Of a DNA stretch of 64,000 bases, positions 49,995 to 62,156 are shown one piece after another. The notes beneath the pieces were generated by a model. The model worked only from the letters and a program-made list of their open reading frames with translations. It was not told where the DNA came from and ran no database searches. Where the stretch lies: NCBI RefSeq assembly GCF_025698545.1, contig NC_068577.1:42735250-42799249 (forward strand), given 5' to 3'. The translations under genes and the position numbers were made by a program. The stretch comes from Gossypium raimondii. Its lineage: Eukaryota; Streptophyta; Magnoliopsida; Malvales; Malvaceae. Positions within the stretch are counted from its first letter, which is position 1, and the number at the start of each line of letters is the position of its first letter.

Positions 49995-51945
49995 TTATAT
50001 ATACAACATCGCCCTAATACTAAAAGCCTTAACTTTCTTAAAAATCCAAGCTAATTCTCGGCCTCGATCTGATTTTGATTTGTATCTCAAGCTCAGCATG
50101 TCAGCTTGAACAGCTAGGGTTTGCAAATTGTGAGTTATTTCCCGTACTTGAGTTAAAGCTTCGCCCATGATATGATCTCTATCCCTGATCTAACCTTGAG
50201 AGCGTCAGATTTGCTCTTTCCAATGTTCATTGTTTGTTTCAAGAGGCTCAACTCGAAGTTCACAATTTTGCAGTGTGGCCTCGAGCTCTTCTGTCTTTCC
50301 CTTCAACTTTTCAATCTTAGTTAGACTTGCTTTCAACTCAATCACGGAGTTACGACTACAATATTGATGCAGTGACCTTTCTAATTTTGCTACCCGGGCT
50401 CTCAATCTAACCTTTTCATTTCGGCTTTCTATCAAATCCCTTTTTAGAGCATCTTCTCGGACTCGAGCATCTTGTAATTTCTTTTCCCACTGATCAGCTC
50501 TAATATTTTCTTCTTGGATTTCCTGCTGCCATTGTTTCGATGTTTTACCCAACCCGGCGGTACTTATTGACAAACATAGTTTCTTATAATTTGTTTTTAA
50601 GTTGTCTAAGTCTTCCTCAACCTTGTTTTTTCCTTTTTTTTTGTTTTCTCAGCTTCTAACTTTTGGATGTTAACGTCTAATCCTAGCTGAATCTTTTCTT
50701 CTTCCAATTTTCCTATCCTTTTTCCCAACTCCAAACTCTTCTTTTTGAAGTCTTGCTTTACGATCTCTAACTCAGACAAGATCACTTGTAAGTGTTATTT
50801 TATCGGACGAGTACTTTCTTGACTTGATGAGGGACATTGTCATTGATTCGTTTACCCTACCACCAATCATATTTGGGGGTCGTTATGGGATTCACGACAA
50901 ATCTTTTCATTTTGTAAGTTTGGTTCCCGGCGTTCGATATTTCACGACCTTTCTTTTTGTAATTATTACCTTTGTATGCAAACTCACATTGAGCCAGCCC
51001 TTGCGTTGTCGGTATAAACTATCTCGACCTATACTGTCTCGATACAAGTATAGGGGCATATCCAACATCTCTCCATATCCCGAGTAGAGGGACTCTTCGA
51101 CCAAGAGTAGTCCTCGGAGAACACTCGATAAAAGACTTTTTCTACCTTCCAAAAGTGGCTATGGAACTAGGCTAGCAAGAGTTGTGCACACCTGATAAAT
51201 CTTCCTTCACCCGCTCTCCGGCATGCACTTAAAGATCTGAAAGTTTCAACTAAAATTATCGGGACGGGTGTGACCTTTTTGTCAAGCTAGTTAAATAGAT
51301 CTGAAACTGCATCATCGACGTGCCTCAGTGCTTTGGGGAAGATGACTAACCTATAAATACTCAAGGCGAAAACGTTGACTCTTTTCCTCGCATCTGGATG
51401 TACCAAGATCAAATCCCACAGACTTTTCCAAGAGATGCATTTACTATCCTCTTTTTGTTTAATTCAGGTTTAGACCTATTGCTCGCTCATCCCAGTTATG
51501 TTTATTAGTCTCTTTAAGAAAGTTAGGACGTTGGCGGCTCTAGAATAAACTTTGTCGACTTGGATCATCAGGCAACAGAGTAGAGTTGTGTACTCTTTTA
51601 CGGTGGGCGCCAAGTCTACCTTCCCAAAAGTGAAGTAGCTATAGGCGAGATTCTAATATTGTGTAAGACCTCGGAATAACTTCTTATCCATTTTGACATC
51701 GAGTAAATAAGGCAAATCACTATATTCACGGTAGAATAACTACTTGATTTCGCCATCCCATTGGTCTCATATTTCTTTCAACTCTTGAAGATTATTCTGA
51801 GTCACACTAATGTGGGTGAAATTTCATAATTTCGACATGTACCCCTCCGCCAGGCTGTCACCCTTCTCTTGTTGTGTTTCCTCGAACCATATTTGAACGG
51901 CCGCATTGTCTTCCATGTTATCAAGAAATCTCTTTTCTATGACAA
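49995..51945 (-). pseudogene. Extra ORF before gag (PMD/DUF7745-like, with C-terminal coiled coil)
   Basis: A frame of about 640 codons can be followed through many stops. It begins near RFLDNMEDNAAV, then QQEKGDSLAEGYM, ISVTQNNLQELKEI, YFTFGKVDLAPTVKEYTTLL, and FLKRLINITGMSEQ. This matches the DUF7745 / plant-mobile-domain-like proteins annotated in cotton-type genomes. The C-terminal third, best preserved at 50205-50573, is a long coiled coil (KLERSLHQYCSRNSVIELK, KIEKLKGKTEELEATLQN). The ending is at 49995, some 160 bases before the gag ATG. Stops in place of Trp and Gln codons are common. Role in the element is unknown. Confidence 0.7.
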
Positions 51946-52620
51946 GTTCTCTATTTAGAAACTGAACAAGAATCAACACATTTTTCTATGATGAAAATGC
52001 AATGCAATCACAACCAAAACAAAACGAAACAAGTTAGTACATTTCATACAAAGCTAGAATAAAAAGCAAGAAATAGTAAATAGAACATCTATTCTGGTGA
52101 CCACTAAAGGTTTGATATGGTTCTACCTAGGGTGGGTTCTTTAGGGATTATTATATGCAGCCTGGTTCTAAAGTAAGGGTACTTGAACCAGCAGATTCCT
52201 CAATCCTCACTCATTATAGGCTCATACGGGCCGAGTTCAATTCAGGGGAATACATTTCCCTATGGCTGTACGGAGGTGAAGACCTTACGAAGACATAAGT
52301 ACGGATGTATCTCAAAAGCGATCCACTATCCTATACGGAGGTGAAGACCTCATGAATGAATAACTTCTCACTCCTACTTAAGGAGGGTAAAATAGAACGA
52401 TTATGCCATGCAATGTGCGAAAATATGCCAAGAGAAACTCGAACCAATAAAGTAGACATATTGAATCATTATGTAACCCAAGATAATAAAGACATTATTT
52501 ACCACCAAAATAAAATATGAAGGATGAAATGCAATTAGAGGATTGTTAATTTAAATTGACTTATCAATTTTCGACAGAAAGACCAAAAAGTAATCAACTC
52601 GCGGCTTGACTCTCTTATTA

Positions 52621-52639
52621 GTCCCTAACAAAGTCGCCA
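52621..52639 (-). other. Primer binding site of the Tat element
   Basis: On the element strand TGGCGACTTTGTTAGGGAC starts three bases after the 5' LTR. It begins with TGG, as expected for pairing with a tRNA 3' end; I did not identify the tRNA. Confidence 0.65.
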
Positions 52640-52642
52640 AGC

Positions 52643-54956
52643 TGTTGAAACCTTTTTTTTCACTTCGACTTTTTATTTTAAAATGAAAATGGAGTCGCCA
52701 CCAATCCTTTTTAATTAGATGTGATTGGATCATCTTTAAACTTTATCATTTTAATAAAATGTTAGATTACTAAAATTATTTTCGGTCTTAGGTCTAGGAA
52801 TCGGTTACGTATGAAGAAGGATTAGCACCATTATAACGCCCAAAATTGGTGCTTAATTGATTACTTGATATCTTAGTGTCGAGAACTAAAAATTTGAAGA
52901 TAATTTAAAACACGATCCCTCTTTGCAGAATGTTATTTGATTAAGATAATACTTAACTAAATTAAATTTAATGGAAAATGCCTTATTTCGAGTTAATCGA
53001 GAAGAAATACCATGCCTCATGAGTTAGGACACAATGCCTCGAATTCTCGAAAACCAGAATAATCGTCATTTGATCGTTACCTAAATCTTGATTTTCGTTA
53101 TTTTAAATAGGATATCCGTTTACTTTAGTTTTAGGAAGATGCCATACTCTGTAAGTTAGGAGCACAACTCCTCGAATTCCCAAAATAATGAACATTGCCT
53201 CGGTTTTAAGTATTTTCTATACATTAGATAAAACGAAAGTAACTTTTAAAACGATATACATTTAATTTATTTAGGCATAGTGTAAAAAATGAATAAATAT
53301 ATTTTAACATGATGGTATAATAACTAACAAAATAAAGCAAAATAGTGATAGGTAAAATAAAATGATATTAGAATAATAAATAAATAAATAAATAAATAAA
53401 TAAAGTATTAAAAACAAATAAAAGGTAAAATAAAATGCCATACTAGCGAATAATAACAATGCAACTATAATGATAATAAAAATACATCAATTTATAGTAA
53501 TAATAGTGATAATCGTGCCATGATCATTATCATAATACTAATATGAATAATAATAATGATAAAATAAAAAGTACATAAAAAAGGAATATAAATAACATAA
53601 ACTTTAAATGTTAAAATAAAATATATAGTAAATGAAGAGGCAAAATTAAATAAATGAGGGATCAAATTGGAACTTAAATAAAATTTAAAGCATGAATTGC
53701 GAAATAAACAAAGAAAGGGGAAATGAAGGATTAAATTGAAAACATAACAAAATTTAAAGTCTAAATTACAAGAAAACAGAACATTTAGGACTAAATTAAA
53801 AGAAAATAAAAAATATAGGGACTAAGAGGGCAATTATCCTAACCCTATTTTCATGTGTCATTCCCAAAGGGATCATCAATAGGTTAGGGGGGACCAAATT
53901 GCACAAGAGTAAAATAAAAAGGGCGAAAATAAAAGTAAAAATAATAAGCTGTAGGACGAAATTGAAAAATAGCAAAAAAGTGGAAGGGCCAAAGCAGCAA
54001 TTAGACCTTTCCTTTTAAAAACATGTAGATCCTAAATGAATTCGGGTTAGGTCATCGGGTCAGCCCAAAACGACACCGTTTGGGGCATTTAAGGCCACGA
54101 CGAAACAACATCGTTTAGGTAACCCTATTTAAGTCTAAAATATCTTTAAAAAATCATTTTTAAACAGTTTTCAAGAAAAAAAATTCCTTTCTCTTTTTCT
54201 CTGAAGCTCTCCCTGTTCCGCCATTGGGGCCATCATGTTCGCCATGGCCACTGTCATCACGACGGCCATGGTGAGTTGTAAAAAGGCTTTTTTATCTCCG
54301 TTTCATGGAGAACCCGGATCTAGGGATGAAATCCCTAAAATTCGGTCAAAATCTGGAAATGCAAAAGGGACCTTTTGATTCCCGGTCCTCCTCTGATGCG
54401 GCCTTTCGGCGAATCCCCAAGGATTCAACGACCTTTCAAGCCAGAGGGGAAATCAACGGCGACGGTAAAGGTAAAAAAAGATTCATATTTTATTTATTAT
54501 TATTTTATATGTATTCGATATAAAAAAAAACCTTTTTTAAGAACTGGAAATTTTTATATCTTTTTGCTCTTCTTCCTCCTTTATTACAATTTGTTTATGT
54601 GGCTTTTATAGCCAATTGATTACAAATATTTGTTTTTGTTTTTGCTTTTCTACTTTTGCTTCTGTTTTTGTCTTTTTCTTTCTTTTTTGCTGGTCGCGAT
54701 GGTAGTCAATGACGATGGGAGTCGCACCCTCGTGTGACGCATCCGCTGACGTGGCTAGGAGCAGCGGCGCATAGGGGATCTACGGTTTTTTTAATTTTCT
54801 AAAAAAGGTTTAGGTTGTGGGCTTGGGCTTGTATAACATTGGGTTTGGGTTTATAATTTGGGCTAAGGTAAATTGGGCTTTATTTATTTTGTTTTTGTTT
54901 TGTCTTTGTTTGGGTTTATTTATCTGTATTGGGCCGAGCAAAGTTGAGCTATTGCA
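52643..54956 (-). repeat. 5' LTR of the Tat element (right copy)
   Basis: About 2314 bases, with plus-strand ends TGTTGAAACC and GAGCTATTGCA, so the TG-CA termini are kept. It matches the left LTR across its length with scattered substitutions and small indels, including a longer TAAA microsatellite at about 53375-53405. The element promoter should lie here, reading leftward. Confidence 0.9.
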
Positions 54957-54961
54957 CATAT

Positions 54962-56540
54962 GTCTCACCATGCACACAATGAATGGAAACATCATCTGAT
55001 AGGTTCATTTTAGACATAAATTTTGCTACAAGAAATAATATTAGGAGGTAATTTTAGTATCCTTTCCGCTAGGGGTCAAATTTGCTTAGGGCTTAATTGT
55101 TGCTACATTATAGTCAATAAATGTTGACATGAATAACAAAATATTTTGTCTTAGCATTTTTCAAGATGTGCTTGGTATTTGATCACTTTTAATAAGTTAT
55201 ACTGAAAATCATGGAAGATCAAGCCTGGCATGATGGTCAACTGTGCACTCACCATCTGTTTAATCATGAGTTTAAACTTTGGAAACATCCTTTCACTGTA
55301 AACTGGGAGAGAACTTCATTATGCACTAGGTATGACCTCGTTTTATGCTGAAAATCATCTTTCAATAACTAATATTGCAGAATGTTGATGTCCTTGTTGC
55401 CATCTTCCATTGCCTTTCATGGTTTTGTCTAATTGTTTGTAATAAAGTCATGCTAAGCAATGATCAAATTGATAAGCTTCTAGTTTCATCACATTTGAGC
55501 ATGCAATTGGATGAATGAATTTAGTGCGTAATTCAGTTGAATTGTATTCCAACAATGGGAAATTTAAATTTGAGCTCCACTTAAAACGGCGATTCGAAAT
55601 TCTTTGAGTTGGATCAAATTGTATTTTTAACATTTGAGCTCGATAGAAATAAAAACTGAAATATTAAATCCACTTCATCTAAAAATCTAGTTATCTATTC
55701 ATTCAAATTTAAAGATTTATTTGATATCTAAAAATAGAAAAGAAATGTGACGTGAAATTTTACTAATATTAATATGGAGTTTTAAGAGAGGTCTGAAAGA
55801 AATTCCATCTATTTTGTAATAGGATGAACCATTTTTAGAGAGAGACAGGAAGAATAGTCTCATTTTTAAAATCATCAAGGATGGATCCTTTGTTCTTTCT
55901 AATCTTGTTTTTTTGTTGATAGATTTGCATACATTCGTGCAATTTTGGATATTAATTTGAATAATAAAAAAGCAATAGATTTGAGTGAACCAATGATGTT
56001 GAAGTTAAATGGGGAAGAGATCATTCATAAATGAGATTGCGAGTAGGTACGGGACCGTTGAGTTCATTAAAATGGATGGTTTTGTAAGTCCACAAAAGCA
56101 TACACCCAACTTCATTGCTATCCTTTGCACTTACTCCACCCAAGAATATAGGATCACAAATGTAAACTCGAATTACAAGAATTCTGCTTGTATAAAAGAA
56201 AACTGTATTTAATCAAGAACACTAAGACTTGAAGCAAATTAAGATCAATCTAACAATAAATGGATCTTAAATAATTTATTAAATTGCCTTTCAATCAACT
56301 TATAACCACAACTTTGTCTATTACAATATCTATAGCATTTGCCTTTTCATCAATAATCAAACTTACAAGCACAAACCTTTCCTTTATCTATCCAAGAGAA
56401 AAACAACATAATCACACTTAAAAGAAGAAAAAAAAAAGACAATATAAAAAAATATAACCACACTGAAGCCTTTACTTATTCTCCAGTATCTATATAAATT
56501 AAACAGAAAATGAAACAAGCAAAAAAAGAAACTAGAAAAC
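54962..56540. other. Intergenic DNA between the Tat element and FLA2
   Basis: No gene is supported. Short open frames show no domain. The last 300 bases are AT-rich and likely contain the FLA2 3' untranslated region and polyadenylation signals on the minus strand. Confidence 0.5.
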
Positions 56541-58739
56541 TTAGAGCAACAAAAACACTAACAAGAAGCTCAATCCAACAGCAACAAACCTTCCACCTTT
56601 AAAACTCGATGCAGCATTATCGTCTGCTGTCTGATCAGCTGGATCATCGTCCGGTGAATCCGCTGGTGCATCAGATTCTGGTGTTGGGGCTGACTTCGAC
56701 TTTGACTTAGATTTTGATTTGGATGCTTTTGGTGCATCCGCTGCTTCCTCTGGGGCTGGTGCCGGGGCAGGAGTAGGGGCTGCCTTGAACAATTCTCTAG
56801 GCATCAAGACCTTGTCGATTGTATAAATCGCCACAGGTTGTTCGTCGAGTAAAGTCCCAGTTATTTTGACGGTGTTGATCTTGGTCTTTAGTGTCACCTG
56901 TTCGCCATCATTTTGGACGGTGAAGTCGAACTTGCTAGCACCATCGGTAGCTAATGTGTTCATGAGACCATTGTTGGATTTCAACATGGATAAAGACTGG
57001 TAAACAGGCACACCAAAGAACTCAAGGAATGATTCTTTCCCTGAAGCAGTCAAGTTCTTGTACTTTGGTAAAAAGGCTTTAAATGCATCATCCAGTGGGC
57101 AGAACACAGTCAATCCTCCATTCAGATTATCCTACAAATCACCATCATCACATTTTCTTTGTTAAACATTGCTTTACCCTTCAAAATTTTCAAAGAAGAA
57201 AATGAAGTAAGAAACAAAATAAAATGTCAATAATCTTCTACTACAATCCAATTCATTCAGATCAATTTTTCCCCTTTGAGGTGAAATATCAATTGCTGAT
57301 ACCACCCTCCAAAGTCCAAACACACCCGTGTTCGAGTAAAAAGCAAAACAGTAGCTTGCTATTTGTTATGCCATTACTACGAGCTTCTAACCTACTATTT
57401 GTATCGATGCCTTCCAAGTCCAACCACCTGCCATATGCATTTACTGCATGTTTTTCTTACTTGGATTTACCATAATATCAATCCAACTATATTATGTAAA
57501 TTTTCTCATGTGGGGTAGTATAAAATCTGCTTTGTTTAAGTCTAAACACTTAAATGAATTAGATTCTTTTCTTTTCTTAAATAATGGAATATATTTGTAT
57601 AGAATGCGAACACACCTATTCTTATTAGACACTCACTTAAATCCGAATAACAAAACTTTAATGCAAATTCAACATTTGGCATCCCAACACAAACCCAGAT
57701 CTATGTTAGTTTATCTAGAAATTCACATGCAAAAAACACACACACACACACATTTTAAAAAATCTCAAGGTGTCATTATCATACTTTTAGATTGAAAATC
57801 ACCTACCGACTCCGAAACAAATCCTTGACTTATGAAAACGAAGATTTGGCCAATAAAAGAGTAAACAGTATCTAATGCCATTATTATAACTTTCTTCAAT
57901 ATACTTTACATTATTTCTTTCAACAACTCCATCATCACACAATCAAATGGCCAGAAATGAACTGTTTCCACCCTTTTCCTCTACCCCCATTTATTTCTTT
58001 CACCTTTCCCTCACATTCTTCCCTTAATTATCACTAATCAGCCTCAAAGATCAAATATTTACAAAATGAAAAACACAGATTTTGAGCTTACCTCATATGT
58101 TCCCATGGCTTCAGGATTGGCTAAAAGGGTACCAGCAAACACTTTACATCCATGTGCTGACATAATCCCAGTAATATTCAGCTCACTCGGCCCTGGAGTG
58201 GGAGCCTCAGCTATAGCAGAAGGCAAAGCCTTGCTGATCTGAATCACAGATATATTATAAGGCAGTTCCTCAACAGATTTAACAAAGAAAGAATCTAAAT
58301 CCCCACCATTGTCTTCAGCTCCAAAACCAACTTTTCCACCTTTAAAATCGGTTATGTTAACAAAGCCGGAAACCCCAGGGGCGACCCCAGTGGCTTGGAA
58401 CATAGTAGCGGCGAGTGCGGTGCCATTGGTTATCTGGTGAAGCTTCTTGGCACCGAAGTAGTCAAGAAGAACATGGAGGGAAAGGACGTTCTTCATGGTG
58501 TAAATGGAAGGGTTTTTATTCAAGAGAGAGGACATGGCGGCGTTGTCTAAGGCGAGAACAGTGATGGTAGTGCGGCGGTTGATCTCTTGAGCCAAATGGG
58601 TGAGAGTGAGGTAATGGTTGAAGGTGGATAAAGAAGGGTGCTTGGCGAGTAAACGTGTGATGTTATGGCCATTTGATGTTTGGAAGCTGAGAAAAACTGA
58701 GAAAATGAGAAGAAGAAGAAGGGGGTGTCTTCGCTGCAT
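56541..58739 (-). CDS. FLA2: Fasciclin-like arabinogalactan protein with two FAS1 domains (FLA2-type)
   Basis: GPI-anchored cell surface glycoprotein of plasma membrane and cell wall, linked to adhesion and wall growth. Exons 58092-58739 and 56541-57131 join in phase 0 to 412 residues. A signal peptide (QRRHPLLLLLIFSVFLSF) is followed by NITRLLAKHPSLSTFNHYLT; FAS1 domain 1 spans about 25-165, with TVLALDNAAMSSLL as its first conserved block. A Pro/Thr glycomodule EAPTPGPSE links to FAS1 domain 2 (about 200-335, starting with LTVFCPLDDAF). APTPAPAPAPEEA, a Ser/Lys stretch and an acidic stretch follow. The tail GGRFVAVGLSFLLVFLLL is a GPI-attachment signal. NGTALAATMFQATG and DFTVQNDGE match FLA2 better than FLA1 as I remember them. 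No breaks. Confidence 0.93.
57737..57752. repeat. (CA)n microsatellite in the FLA2 intron
   Basis: Eight CA units within the 960-base intron (57132-58091) of FLA2. No effect on coding sequence. Confidence 0.85.
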
Positions 58740-61700
58740 TGTGCTGCTGTGCTGTGTGTTGGCTTTGCTTACCTCAATGGGAGGGGAGGGGGGATTGGTT
58801 CCTTTTTTGGTTTTGATGAACTGAACAAGAGTTTTTGTAGGGGGAGAAAGGTGAGAACTTTGAAGGGGGGGAGGGCTTGGAATATGATTAATTTACTTAG
58901 TGAGCCACTCTGCTTGTGGTTTTGGTAGCGAGGGAAAAGGAACAAAGGAGGGCAAGGTTTTGGTGTAGAGATTGTTGTCTTGTGGCTGTCACTTAAAAGT
59001 TAAGCTCAACCAGAGAAAAAGTAATGCATTGTGGGTTTAGGGTTTTCATTAAATTACAATGGAACCACTAGCTGTAGATTTGGTCAATTCCCATTATAGA
59101 AATAAATATGTTGATACTAAACTCAAATCACTCCTAAATTCTAAAAATCTTAAATCTTTTAACTTATAAATCTAAATCTTAACTACAAGTAATAAAAATA
59201 GATGTGTTGGTGATTCCAAAGGAAATGGCGGATGGTAAGCTTACAATTTTAGGGATATCATCATTTCTTCTTCCTTTTTTTAGCCTAATACTTCATTTGA
59301 ATTTTAAATATTAGTTCAATTTCATTCATAGATTTAAATTATTCAAAAACTCAAATATAATATTTTGAAATTGAAAAATCAATTTAGTATATGCTTTATA
59401 TTTTATTGGGTTAATGATGATTTGGCTACTAATGTTTGTATGTTTTGTCAAAATGACTCTAATTGTATTTTTAGTCTTTTTACCATCAACTTTTATTCTT
59501 TTTTCAAGTTGTATTTTCTAATGATTTAATGAAAATCTTGTTAAAAATTAATGGGGATGATGTAGAATATTTTTAATGAGATGTAATTTATTACTTAAAT
59601 AACCCAATAAGATAGTTACATATGGAAAATAATAAAATAAATAAATAATACATTCAATTAAAAGATAACTCTTGGTTTTAAAAAATAAATGTAATTATTT
59701 TAAAAAAATTAATTCGGAAGAAAAACTTATCAATAAACAAACGTATGAAAGATTGAAACTTTTTAAAGAAAAGAAAGATTGAAACATTGAATTTATTCAT
59801 TAAATTTGTGAGAAAAGCATATTGAAAAAAAGAACAAAATTGATGGCAAAAAAGGTTAAAAATATAATTAGTGCCATTTTGACAAAAATATATGATTAAA
59901 TTTATCATTAAGTCTATTTTATTTAAATCAAAGTTTTAAAAATAAAAGTGAGTATGAATGATTAAGTTAGAAGAAGAAGATAGTGTGTTGAGAGGATGGT
60001 CTATGATTCTTAGGTCCAAAAGTAGAGTAGAGTTTTGAGCTTCCCAAAAGCATTAAGGAAATGATGGGAAGCAATAGTTTATAGAGGATGGAAACAAGTG
60101 CTTGACGTTAAAGCAAACAAAAACGTGCAAACACTTGGGGAATGAAAAAATGAAATGCAAATTTTGGGATTGAGTAAAGAAGCATAAGGAAACAGGTCAT
60201 GTGCTATTAGCATCTCTTCCTCAAATGCACACACCATTGACCATTTTGCAAGCATAGAATATTATCAACCATCTTTTTTGTCTTTCATTATCTTCGTTTA
60301 GGCACAGATTAATTCACATACCAGATCTGATATTCATTTAAAGAATTATATCTCAAAGTTTATGTAATTATCTTCAACCAATCAATGTAATTGTTTAGGG
60401 TTGGGTAAATGACCACCGTCAGATCGAAGGAACATGTGCCAACTTGACAGTGTCGGCGAAGGATCAAAATGGTCATGACTCGTGGTTAGCTTGAGTTAAG
60501 TTTCATTACATGTGGTGGGACCTATGCTGCATGCCCCAAAAAACCAGCCAGGACGGGAGTGAATCAATGAGAGGGTGCCACGTGATCGGCCTTGTGACGT
60601 TAGCGAAATCCCACCGACAAAAAAGGTTCCAGAACGCGATAAACATTTGACGGTTATGATTCTCCTTGTCTTACAACCAATTCCTAAAATAAAAGATTTG
60701 TTTAATTTTACATCACACGATTAAAAAAATACTCTTATCAAGTTTTAGTTACACTATAATATCTTAAATCCATAACAAACCCCACTGATTATAATCACTT
60801 TTTTTACATATTACAAAGTTGAATTTTTTTAAATGTTATATATAAATTTTAATTTTGTGTGATTTTATACATAAAATTTTTATTTAATTTAATTATATAC
60901 ACATTTATTTTCATATTGAATTAATATAAGTGTATGCATAATTTTAGGCTCGGGATAGACTTGGCTTAAAAAATTGACCTAAGTTTCTACCCAAGCTTGA
61001 CCTAGATTAAAAATGATAAACTCCAACCTAACCCGACCCACCTGTATTAATATTTTTAGATTTTTTTATATAAAAATAATTTTTTTAAAAATACATCAAA
61101 TGCATTCAAAACATTAAAATAAATGTTTCTCAACAAATTAAAAATACATTAAAAAATTATACTTAAAAAAACCCAAATAACTCACTCATACTACAACAGG
61201 CAATTTGCTAGTGCAAATTTCATAAAGTCTCACCAGGATTAAGGTTTCCAGGTTCGTCACAATATTCATGCAACCCCTAGATGAAATCTTTCAATCCCTT
61301 CACGATAATCTTCTTGATGTAGTATAATCTCATTTTATATTGGTCAAAGTTAATCTCTTTTTTGTATAAAAAAACACCCAACCAAAAGCTATATGATTTC
61401 TACTAAACATACATAATACTACTATTATGCTACTTGCTAATTAACTAAACACCACCATCAAATAAAATTTTTAACTTGACTGTCTCACCTTTCAAAACGC
61501 TTTTAATTTCTATAGATTCGGTTAAATAGAGGGAAAAAAAGAAAGAAAATACAGATATGTGATTCAAGTCGGGTTTGGGGGTTAAAAATCCTACTTGAGA
61601 TTCGGTTCATTTTTTATTATTCAAGTCCATTTTCTTGGATTTATATTTTTACTCAAATCTTTCCATTCGGTTAACCCTTCGAGTATAGATGGATGGAGGT

Positions 61701-62156
61701 GTATAAGATATTAATATAAATTGGTTTGGAATTGGATGGAATAAAAGAGGAATCCATAAAATGAAAAGAAATGGAGGGTGGGTAATCTTGTCTTTAAACC
61801 ATGTTTTGTGTCAAACTAATTTATATTGAAAACTGGGGTATGTCTAATTTCAACATGATAGGTAGAAATACACACCCAAATTTTTGGTTATATAAAATTT
61901 ATTTCTATTGTAGAAAATGACTACATACGTATATGGATATGGTGTATTCAAATTAAACAAATCTAGTAAGCAGACCACGTCATGGTATGGCCTACAAAAT
62001 TTTGTATGGCTAATGGGTTTTTGGAGTAGAACACATTTAACGCTGCTAAAATCAATCTATAATTTCATTATATATTTATATATTTTTTACTTAATATAAC
62101 CCTTCCTACTTCAACTTCACATTTTCTTTCATTTGGTATTTATGAATATATATATT
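58740..62156. other. Region upstream of FLA2, AT-rich with one GC-richer island
   Basis: The first 250 bases upstream of the FLA2 ATG hold GGGAGGGGAGGGGGG-type purine runs (pyrimidine-rich on the gene strand), typical of a leader. Most of the rest is AT-rich without a gene. An island of higher GC at about 60400-60660 contains a G-box CACGTG (60579-60584) and a TGACGT (60595-60600). Confidence 0.5.
60579..60600. promoter_or_regulatory. G-box and TGACG-type bZIP sites, paired
   Basis: CACGTG at 60579-60584 and TGACGT at 60595-60600, 16 bases apart start to start, in a GC-richer island 1.8 kb upstream of FLA2. Both are recognised by plant bZIP or bHLH factors. No gene starts nearby that I can see, so the target is unclear. 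Confidence 0.3.

Larger units (their letters stand above)
38551..54956 (-). mobile_element. Gypsy LTR retrotransposon, Tat type, full length, decayed
   Basis: A 16.4-kb element reading on the minus strand: 5' LTR 52643-54956, PBS next to it, an extra ORF, gag, protease, RT, RNase H, a second RNase H, integrase, a noncoding stretch with tandem repeats, PPT, and 3' LTR 38551-40808. The second RNase H before integrase and the extra ORF before gag point to the Tat lineage (Ogre-like). Flanks CGTAT (38546-38550) and CATAT (54957-54961) are a likely 5-bp duplication, 4 of 5 identical. Every protein region has stops or frameshifts. Confidence 0.92.

Noticed and set aside
57448..57795. 115-codon plus-strand frame
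   Set aside because: Lies inside the FLA2 intron, has no domain, and runs through a CA microsatellite.
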